Of a stretch of DNA of 64,000 bases, positions 8,846 to 16,050 are shown piece by piece; the stretch's first letter is position 1, and every line of letters starts with the position of its first letter. The DNA lies in the NCBI RefSeq assembly GCF_039729015.1, contig NZ_CP155792.1, positions 454,001 to 518,000 of the forward strand. The letters run 5' to 3'. A program made the position numbers and the translations under genes. This DNA is from Blastococcus sp. HT6-30. Lineage in GTDB: Bacteria; Actinomycetota; Actinomycetes; Mycobacteriales; Geodermatophilaceae. The notes beneath the pieces were generated by a model that had not been told where the DNA came from, did no database searches, and was given only the letters and a program-made list of their open reading frames with translations.

Positions 8846-11110
8846 ATGCCCGACGGTTCGCTGTCCGGCGGGGAGACGGCGCTGGTCGCCGTCATCCTCG
8901 TCATCTCCCTGGCCGCCCTGGCCTTCGCCGCCTACCTGGTCCGCGCGGTCGTCGCCGCCGATCAGGGCACGGAGAAGATGCAGGAGATCGCACGGGCGGT
9001 GCAGGAGGGAGCGGCGGCCTACCTGCGCCGGCAGTTCCGCACCCTCGCCGTCTTCGCCGTGATCGTCTTCGCCCTGCTGCTGGTCCTCCCGGTGGCCGAC
9101 GGCGGGCTGGGCACGCGGCTGGGCCGGGCGGTGTTCTTCCTCGTCGGCGCGCTGTTCTCGGCGCTGGTGGGCTTCATCGGCATGACGCTGGCCACCCGCG
9201 GCAACGTCCGGGTGGCCGCGGCGGCCCGCGACGGCGGCTACCGGCCGGCCTTCCGCATCGCGTACCGCACCGGCGGCGTCTGCGGGATGATCACCATCGG
9301 TCTGGGCCTCTTCGGCGCCGCGCTGGTCCTGCTGCTCTTCGACGACACCGCGCCGGTGGTCCTCGAGGGCTTCGGCTTCGGCGGCGCGCTGCTGGCGATG
9401 TTCATGCGCGTCGGGGGCGGCATCTTCACCAAGGCCGCCGACGTCGGCGCCGACCTGGTGGGCAAGGTGGAGGCCGGCATCCCGGAGGACGACCCGCGCA
9501 ACGCCGCGACCATCGCCGACAACGTCGGCGACAACGTCGGCGACTGCGCCGGCATGGCCGCCGACCTCTTCGAGTCCTACGCCGTCACCCTCGTGGCGGC
9601 GCTCATCCTGGGTCAGGTCTTCTTCGGCTCGGTGGGCATGGTCTTCCCGCTCGTGGTGGCCGCGATCGGCGTCATCGCCTCGGTCGTGGGCATCCTGGCC
9701 ACCAACCCGGGCAAGAGCGACCGCAACGGCCTGGCCCCCATCAACCGCGGCTTCTTCGTCTCCGCCGCGGTGTCGCTGCTGCTGGTCGCGGTCGCCGCGT
9801 TCACCGTGCTCCCCGACACCGGCGGCGGCACCGACCTGCCGGTCAGCCCGCAGGTGCTCGGCCTCGTGGCCGTGCTCGTCGGCGTGGTCCTGGCCGCGGC
9901 CATCCAGCAGCTCACCGGCTACTTCACCGAGACCAGCCGCAAGCCGGTCAAGGACGTCGGCCGCAGCTCCCTCACCGGGCCGGCCACGGTCATCCTCTCC
10001 GGCATCTCGCTCGGGCTGGAGTCGGCGGTCTACGCCGCGCTGCTCATCGGCGGCGCGGTCTACGGCGCCTTCCTCATCGGCGGCGGCGCCGCTCTCTACG
10101 CGGTCGCGCTCGCCGGGTGCGGGCTGCTGACCACGGCCGGCGTGATCGTCTCCATGGACACCTTCGGCCCGGTCAGCGACAACGCCCAGGGCATCGCCGA
10201 GATGTCCGGCGACATCGACGCCGACGGCGCCCGCGTGCTCACCGACCTCGACGCCGTCGGCAACACCACCAAGGCGATCACCAAGGGCATCGCCATCGCC
10301 ACCGCGGTCCTCGCCGCGACGGCGCTGTTCGGCTCCTACAACGCCCAGGTCGACGCCGCGCTGGCCGACGCGGGGACCACGCTCGGGAACGCCTTCAGCC
10401 TGGTGAACCCGAACAACGTCGTCGGCGCGGTGCTGGGCGCCGCGGTGGTCTTCTTCTTCTCCGGGCTCGCCATCAGCGCCGTGTCGCGGGCGGCCGGCCG
10501 GGTCGTGTTCGAGGTGCGGGAGCAGTTCCGCACCCACCCCGGGATCATGACCTACGAGGAGCGGCCGGACTACAGCAAGGTCGTCGACATCTGCACCAAG
10601 GACTCGTTGCGCGAACTGGCCACGCCGGGCCTGCTGGCCGTGCTCGCCCCGGTGGCCGTGGGCTTCGGGCTGGGCATCGGCCCGCTGGCCGCCTACCTCG
10701 TCGGCGCGATCGCGGCCGGCACCCTCATGGCGGTGTTCCTCTCCAACTCCGGTGGCGCCTGGGACAACGCCAAGAAGATGGTGGAGGACGGCAGCTACGG
10801 CGGGAAGGGCAGCGAGGCCCACGCGGCCACCGTCATCGGCGACACCGTGGGCGACCCGTTCAAGGACACCGCCGGCCCGGCGATCAACCCGCTGATCAAG
10901 GTGATGAACCTGGTGGCGCTGCTCATCGCGCCCGCTGTGGTCGCCCTGTCGGTGGGGGAGGACGCCAACACCCCGGTCCGGGTGGCGATCGCGCTCGCCG
11001 CGGTGGTCGTCGTCGTGGCCGCGGTGGTGGTCTCCAAGCGCCGCTCGGTCGTCGTCGGCGAGACGTCGTCGGCGCCGGACGACACGCGGCTCACCACCGC
11101 GGCCCCCTGA
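8846..11110 (+). CDS. hppA: Proton-translocating membrane pyrophosphatase, K+-independent type
   Basis: A 754-residue membrane protein that couples hydrolysis of pyrophosphate to proton pumping. The substrate site is clear: DVGADLVGKVE, then DNVGDNVGDCAGMAADLFE. The GNTTK motif near residue 476 has lysine where K+-dependent enzymes have alanine, so this should be the K+-independent, proton-pumping class. About 16 hydrophobic helices fit the family. ATG at 8846 is preferred to ATG at 8831 because TTGGAGGA at 8835-8842 is a proper ribosome binding site for it. It sits between the helicase and topA, where M. tuberculosis has no such gene. Confidence 0.95.
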   Translation: MPDGSLSGGETALVAVILVISLAALAFAAYLVRAVVAADQGTEKMQEIARAVQEGAAAYLRRQFRTLAVFAVIVFALLLVLPVADGGLGTRLGRAVFFLVGALFSALVGFIGMTLATRGNVRVAAAARDGGYRPAFRIAYRTGGVCGMITIGLGLFGAALVLLLFDDTAPVVLEGFGFGGALLAMFMRVGGGIFTKAADVGADLVGKVEAGIPEDDPRNAATIADNVGDNVGDCAGMAADLFESYAVTLVAALILGQVFFGSVGMVFPLVVAAIGVIASVVGILATNPGKSDRNGLAPINRGFFVSAAVSLLLVAVAAFTVLPDTGGGTDLPVSPQVLGLVAVLVGVVLAAAIQQLTGYFTETSRKPVKDVGRSSLTGPATVILSGISLGLESAVYAALLIGGAVYGAFLIGGGAALYAVALAGCGLLTTAGVIVSMDTFGPVSDNAQGIAEMSGDIDADGARVLTDLDAVGNTTKAITKGIAIATAVLAATALFGSYNAQVDAALADAGTTLGNAFSLVNPNNVVGAVLGAAVVFFFSGLAISAVSRAAGRVVFEVREQFRTHPGIMTYEERPDYSKVVDICTKDSLRELATPGLLAVLAPVAVGFGLGIGPLAAYLVGAIAAGTLMAVFLSNSGGAWDNAKKMVEDGSYGGKGSEAHAATVIGDTVGDPFKDTAGPAINPLIKVMNLVALLIAPAVVALSVGEDANTPVRVAIALAAVVVVVAAVVVSKRRSVVVGETSSAPDDTRLTTAAP

Positions 11111-11258
11111 CCGCCCGCCTGCCGTCCCCGGGGGCGACCGACCCCGTGGCCGGGACCGCCTCTGCCCGGGCCGGGAACACCGCCGCAGCAGTCACGTTGG
11201 TGCGGATGACGGCACGCCCACCGAGGGTCGCGCCCGGCGGCCCGGCCGCGGGGTGGCT

Positions 11259-11264
11259 TACCGT
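11259..11264 (+). promoter_or_regulatory. Candidate -10 box for topA
   Basis: TACCGT lies 129 bases before the topA start, in the 283-base gap after hppA. It is the same hexamer found before rarD, DUF5313 and the gene at 47719. The long leader it implies shows no riboswitch that I recognise. Confidence 0.4.
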
Positions 11265-11393
11265 GGCCCGCCGAGGGGCGTTGCGCGGTGGCGCCCGTCC
11301 GGTCCCGGAGCCCCGGGCCCGGTGCACCAGGGCCACCTGGTGCGGACCGGTACGCCGCGCCGGCACCACCTCAGCACCACCGACAGGAGTCCC

Positions 11394-14255
11394 GTGCCCA
11401 CGAAGACCACCAAGCCCGCGGCCGAGAGCGACCCGACGACCGACGGGGCGGCGAAGACGCCTGCCCGCCGGAGGTCGGCCGCGCCCGGCGGCAGGCCGCT
11501 GGTCATCGTGGAGTCGCCGACCAAGGCCAACAAGATCGCCGGCTACCTCGGCAGCGGCTACGTGGTCGAGGCGAGCGTCGGCCACATCCGCGACCTGCCG
11601 CGCAACGCCGCCGACGTGCCGGCCGAGCACAAGGGCGCGGCGTGGGCCCGGCTCGGGGTCGACGTCGACAACTCCTTCGAGCCGCTCTACGTGGTCAGCC
11701 CCGACCGCAAGCAGCAGGTCACCCGGCTCAAGCAGCTGGTGAAGGAGGCCAGCGAGGTCTACCTCGCGACAGACGAGGACCGCGAGGGCGAGGCCATCGC
11801 CTGGCACCTGGTCGACACCCTGAAGCCGCGCGTGCCGGTGCGCCGGATGGTCTTCCACGAGATCACCCCCGAGGCCATCGCCCGCGCCGTCGCCAACCCC
11901 CGCGAGCTCGACACCGACCTGGTCGACGCCCAGGAGACCCGGCGCATCCTCGACCGCCTCTACGGCTACGAGGTCAGCCCGGTGCTCTGGAAGAAGGTGC
12001 TGCCCAAGCTGTCGGCCGGCCGCGTCCAGTCGGTGGCCACCCGGATCGTCGTGGAGCGCGAGCGGGAGCGGATGGCCTTCACCTCGGCCGACTACTGGTC
12101 GCTGGAGGGCACCTTCGCGGTCACCGGCCGCGCCGCCGGCGCCGACGAGGGCGAGCCCACCACGGTGCGGGCCAAGCTGGTCAGCGTCGACGACAGCCGG
12201 GTCGCCACCGGCCGCGACTTCGACGCCGCCACCGGCCGCACCACCGGCGAGGTCGTGCACCTCGACGAGGCCGGCGCCCGCGGCCTGGCCGCCCGGCTCG
12301 AGGGTCGCCAGGTGAGCGTCAGCCGGGTCGACGAGAAGCCCTACCGCCGTCGTCCGTACGCGCCGTTCACCACCTCGACCCTGCAGATGGAGGCCGGCCG
12401 CAAGCTCGGCTGGTCCTCGGCGCAGACGATGCGGGTGGCGCAGCGGCTGTACGAGAACGGCCACATCACCTACATGCGCACCGACTCGACCAACCTGTCC
12501 GACGAGGCGATCAACGCCGCTCGTCAGCAGGCGCGCGAGCTGTACGGCGACGCCTACGTGCCCACCGAGGCCCGGCGCTACAAGAGCAAGGCCAAGGGCG
12601 CGCAGGAGGCGCACGAGGCCATCCGCCCGGCCGGCGACAGCTTCCGCACACCCGGCCAGCTCGCGGCCGGCCTTGCCCGGGACGAGTTCCGGCTCTACGA
12701 GCTGATCTGGCAGCGCACCGTCGCCTCGCAGATGGCCGACGCCGTCGGCCAGACCGTCAGCGTCCGGCTGGCCGGCCGCAGCAGCACCGACGAGGCGGTC
12801 GAGTTCACCGCCAGTGGCCGCACGATCACCTTCCCCGGCTTCCTGCGCGCCTACGTCGAGTCCCGCGACGAGGGCGCCGCGAAGGACGGCGACGACGACC
12901 ACGGCAGCGACGACGCCGAGCGCCGGCTGCCCCGCCTGGAGCGCGGCCAGCAGCTGGACACCCAGGCGCTGGACGCCAAGGGCCACACCACCCAGCCGCC
13001 GTCGCGCTACACCGAGCCCAGCCTGGTCGCCCGGCTGGAGGAGCTGGGGATCGGCCGCCCCTCGACCTTCGCGTCGATCATGCAGACCATCCAGGACCGC
13101 GGGTACGTCTGGAAGAAGGGCAACGCACTCGTCCCCTCCTTCGTGGCGTTCGCGGTGGTCAACCTGCTGGAGCAGTACTTCACCCAGCTCGTCGACTACG
13201 ACTTCACCGCCTCGCTGGAGGAGGAGCTCGACGAGATCGCCGGCGGGAACCTGCAGCGCGTCACCTGGCTGACCGAGTTCTACTTCGGCGGCGAGGGCCG
13301 GCACGCCGGCGCCATCGCCCAGTCCGGTGGGCTCAAGCACGTGATCGGCCAGCGGCTGGAGGAGATCGACGCCCGCGGCATCAACTCGATCCCGCTGCGC
13401 GCCACCGACCCCGAGGGCCGCCCGGTCGTCGTCCGGGTCGGCCGCTACGGGCCGTACCTGCAGGCCGGGGACGACGGCGGCCGGGTGAGCATCCCCGAGG
13501 ACCTCGCGCCCGACGAGCTGACCGAGGAGAAGGTCCGCCAGCTGCTCGAGGCGCCCTCGGGCGACCGGGAGCTGGGCACCGACCCGGAGTCGGGGCACCC
13601 GGTCGTGGTCAAGGCCGGCCGCTACGGCCCGTACGTCACCACCGTCGTGCCCGAGGACAGCAAGGAGTCGCCGCGGACGGCGAGCCTGTTCTCCTCCATG
13701 TCGCCGGAGACGGTCACGATCGACGACGCGCTGAAGCTGCTGACGCTGCCGCGCACCGTGGGCACCGCGCCGGACGGCGAGGAGATCCAGGCGCTCAACG
13801 GCCGCTACGGGCCCTACCTGAAGAAGGGCACCGACTCCCGCTCGCTGGACGGCGAGGAGAAGCTCTTCACCGTCACCCTCGACGAGGCGCTGGCGCTCTT
13901 CGCCCAGCCGAAGCAGCGCGGGCGGGCGGCGGCCAAGGCCCCGCTCAAGGAGCTCGGCCCCGACCCGGTCACCCAGGGGCAGGTCACTGTGCGAGAGGGC
14001 CGCTTCGGGCCCTACGTGACCGACGGCGAGACCAACGCCAGCCTGCGCAAGGGCGACGACGTCGAGTCGATCACCATCGAGCGGGCGGCGGAGCTGCTGG
14101 CCGACCGCCGTGCGCGCGGCCCGGCGACCAAGAAGAAGGCCGCGAAGAAGACCACCGCCACGAAGGCGGCGGCGAAGAAGACGACCGCGAAGAAGACCGC
14201 GGCGGCGAAGAAGACGACCGCGAAGAAGACGGCCGCTCCGGTCACCGCGGGCTGA
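11394..14255 (+). CDS. topA: DNA topoisomerase I
   Basis: A 953-residue type IA topoisomerase that relaxes negative supercoils. The Toprim domain opens with VIVESPTKA and includes DEDREGEAIAWHL; the catalytic tyrosine is near residue 360 in HITYMRTDS. The C-terminal half carries four repeats marked by GR(Y/F)GPY near residues 681, 740, 802 and 869, as in mycobacterial TopA, with no zinc fingers. A lysine/threonine/alanine tail of about 40 residues ends the protein and probably binds DNA. GTG at 11394 follows a CAGGAG ribosome binding site. The damaged methyltransferase starts 4 bases after its stop. Confidence 0.96.
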   Translation: MPTKTTKPAAESDPTTDGAAKTPARRRSAAPGGRPLVIVESPTKANKIAGYLGSGYVVEASVGHIRDLPRNAADVPAEHKGAAWARLGVDVDNSFEPLYVVSPDRKQQVTRLKQLVKEASEVYLATDEDREGEAIAWHLVDTLKPRVPVRRMVFHEITPEAIARAVANPRELDTDLVDAQETRRILDRLYGYEVSPVLWKKVLPKLSAGRVQSVATRIVVERERERMAFTSADYWSLEGTFAVTGRAAGADEGEPTTVRAKLVSVDDSRVATGRDFDAATGRTTGEVVHLDEAGARGLAARLEGRQVSVSRVDEKPYRRRPYAPFTTSTLQMEAGRKLGWSSAQTMRVAQRLYENGHITYMRTDSTNLSDEAINAARQQARELYGDAYVPTEARRYKSKAKGAQEAHEAIRPAGDSFRTPGQLAAGLARDEFRLYELIWQRTVASQMADAVGQTVSVRLAGRSSTDEAVEFTASGRTITFPGFLRAYVESRDEGAAKDGDDDHGSDDAERRLPRLERGQQLDTQALDAKGHTTQPPSRYTEPSLVARLEELGIGRPSTFASIMQTIQDRGYVWKKGNALVPSFVAFAVVNLLEQYFTQLVDYDFTASLEEELDEIAGGNLQRVTWLTEFYFGGEGRHAGAIAQSGGLKHVIGQRLEEIDARGINSIPLRATDPEGRPVVVRVGRYGPYLQAGDDGGRVSIPEDLAPDELTEEKVRQLLEAPSGDRELGTDPESGHPVVVKAGRYGPYVTTVVPEDSKESPRTASLFSSMSPETVTIDDALKLLTLPRTVGTAPDGEEIQALNGRYGPYLKKGTDSRSLDGEEKLFTVTLDEALALFAQPKQRGRAAAKAPLKELGPDPVTQGQVTVREGRFGPYVTDGETNASLRKGDDVESITIERAAELLADRRARGPATKKKAAKKTTATKAAAKKTTAKKTAAAKKTTAKKTAAPVTAG

Positions 14256-14259
14256 TCCG

Positions 14260-15019
14260 GTGCCGTCGTCGGAGGACGACGCGCCGCGGGCCCGGGCGCG
14301 CTCGTTCGGGGTGGTCGCGGCCGGGTACGCCACGCTGCGCCCGACCTACCCGGCCGACGCGGTCGCCTTCGTCGTCGGCCGGGACCGGTCGCTCGACGTG
14401 CTCGACGTCGGCGCCGGGACCGGTCTGCTGACGGCGGTGGTGCGGGACCTGGGGCACCGGGTCCGTGCGGTCGACCCGTCCCCGGAGATGCTCGCCGAGC
14501 TCACCGCCCGCCTGCCCGGGATCGCACGGCCGTCGGGTCGGCCGAGGAGCTCCCGGCCGGCGACGGTTCGGTGGATGCCGTCGTGGCCGGGCAGGCGGCG
14601 CACTGGTTCGACCCGGTGCCGGCGGCGCGGGAGATCGGCCGCGTGCTGCGCCCGGCGGGATCCTCGGCTTGATCTGGAACACCCGCGACGACCGCGTGCC
14701 CTGGGTCGCCGCGCTGGAGGAGCTGATCGCGGACGAGTCGCGCGGGCACGAGGCCGACCAGGGGGTCGTCGACCGGTTCGCCCGGGAGCTGGCGGCCGAC
14801 GTGCAGCTGACCGAGTCGGGCACGGTGCAGCGGGTACCCCCCGAGGACGTGGTCGGCGGCATCGCGACCCGCAGCTACGTGGCGGTCATGGACGACGCCC
14901 GCCGCGAGCAGTTCCTGGGGGAGGTCAGGCGGCTGCTGGCCGACCACCCCGGCACGCGGGGGCGCCCGGAGGTCGAGCTGCCCTACCGCACGCACGCCTA
15001 CCGGCTCACCCCTCGCTGA
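14260..15019 (+). pseudogene. Class I SAM-dependent methyltransferase, two one-base frameshifts
   Basis: A methyltransferase split over three frames. The first part, from GTG 14260 to about 14518, holds SFGVVAAGYATLRPTYP and the SAM motif LDVGAGTGLL. The middle, about 14523-14650, reads in the third frame as AEELPAGDGSVDAVVAGQAA, HWFDPVPAA and REIGRVLRP. The last, from about 14653 to 15019, reads GGILGLIWNTRDDRVPWV. Adding one base at each junction would give an intact protein of about 253 residues. Both junctions lie in G/C runs (CCCGGGATCG at 14515-14524, CCCGGCGGG near 14651-14659), so sequencing error is as likely as real decay. The 3' end overlaps the convergent gene by 14 bases. Confidence 0.85.
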
Positions 15020-15845
15020 GCGGCTCCAGGGAGCCGACGGCGAAGACGCGCCGGAAGGGCAGCAGCGTCGTCCCGTCGGCTCGGGGCGGGTAGGCCGTCC
15101 GCAGCGCGGCGGCGTAGGCGTCGGTGAACCGGCCGGCATCCGCGTCGTCGAGCCGGGCGAGCACGGGCCGCAGGACGGTGGACCGGACCCACGCCAGCAC
15201 CGGGTCGGGTCCGGAGAGGACGTGCAGGTACGTCGTCTCCCAGACATCGGCCGACAACCCGGCCGCGGTGAGCACCTCGGCGTAGCCGGCGGGTTCCAGC
15301 ACGGCGTCGGCCCGGGGCGCCACGTCGGCGAGCCGGTCGGCCCACTCCGCCGACCGGCACAGCGCGGCCAGCAGAGCGTGCGTGGGCGCGCGGAAGTTGC
15401 CCGGCACCTGGACGGCGAGCCACCCAGCCGGTGCCAGGTGTCCGGCCCAGCGGGCCATCAGGCCCGGGTGCCCGTCCACCCAGTGCAGGACGGCGTTGCT
15501 GACGACGACGTCGACCGGCCCGGCCGGCGCCCAGTCGCGCACGTCGCCGAGCTCGAAGGCGACCCGGCCCGGCAGCGCCCACGCCGTCGCGGCGGCCAGC
15601 ATCTCGGGGGAGGAGTCGACGCCGGTGACGCGCGCGGCCGGCCAGCGCCGGGCCAGCGAGGCGGTGAGGGCGCCCTCCCCGCAACCGAGGTCCACGACGC
15701 GGCGCGGCGACTCCGCACCCACCCGGGAGAGCAGGGCGGCGAACGGCCGGGCGCGTTCCCCGGCGAAGCGCAGGTAGGTGTCCGGCTGCCAGCGGCCGGG
15801 TGAAGAGCCGCCGACCGGGTGCGTCGGATCCCCTGCCGCGGTCAT
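15006..15845 (-). CDS. tam: Trans-aconitate 2-methyltransferase-like protein
   Basis: A 279-residue class I methyltransferase. After GRWQPDTYLRFAGERARPF, the usual Tam opening, motif I is VVDLGCGEGALT, followed by the acidic SAM-binding VTGVDSSPEML, then FELGDVRDW and VVVSNAVLHWV. QVPGNF and a tail ending LPFRRVFAVG also fit Tam, which methylates trans-aconitate, a by-product that inhibits aconitase. ATG at 15845 follows a TAGGGT box by 8 bases. The gene is convergent with the broken methyltransferase and divergent from the MFS-TMK gene. The family call is firm; the exact substrate is inferred. Confidence 0.82.
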   Translation of the reverse strand: MTAAGDPTHPVGGSSPGRWQPDTYLRFAGERARPFAALLSRVGAESPRRVVDLGCGEGALTASLARRWPAARVTGVDSSPEMLAAATAWALPGRVAFELGDVRDWAPAGPVDVVVSNAVLHWVDGHPGLMARWAGHLAPAGWLAVQVPGNFRAPTHALLAALCRSAEWADRLADVAPRADAVLEPAGYAEVLTAAGLSADVWETTYLHVLSGPDPVLAWVRSTVLRPVLARLDDADAGRFTDAYAAALRTAYPPRADGTTLLPFRRVFAVGSLEPLSEG

Positions 15846-15853
15846 CGTCCCCG

Positions 15854-15859
15854 ACCCTA
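15854..15859 (-). promoter_or_regulatory. -10 box of the tam gene (leaderless)
   Basis: TAGGGT on the minus strand, 8 bases before ATG at 15845. A short GGGGA lies between, so a very short leader with a weak ribosome site is also possible. Confidence 0.5.
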
Positions 15860-15943
15860 GCGGCGGCGTCACGGGGCAGCGGAACAGCCGGTACCGCATC
15901 CGCTGCCGGGTGGTTTGTCGGCGAAATCGTCGCGGCGGCCCGG

Positions 15944-15949
15944 TACCGT
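15944..15949 (+). promoter_or_regulatory. Candidate -10 box for the MFS-TMK gene
   Basis: TACCGT, 101 bases before GTG 16051. A GGGAG that could be a ribosome binding site lies at 15992-15996, downstream of this box but far from GTG 16051. Confidence 0.4.
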
Positions 15950-16050
15950 GACCCCGCCGCGGCCTGCTCCGCCCCGCCGACCACCGACTCTGGGAGCTCA
16001 CGATTCCGGCCGACCCGACCGCACCGGTACCACCACCGCCCGACGAGTCG

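Noticed and set aside
6036-9062. A 1008-codon plus-strand frame opposite the helicase
   Set aside because: Low-complexity Arg/Gly/Pro sequence antisense to a gene with clear helicase motifs.
11091-14333. A 1080-codon minus-strand frame opposite topA
   Set aside because: Antisense shadow of topA; the composition is Gly/Arg/Leu-rich without any motif.
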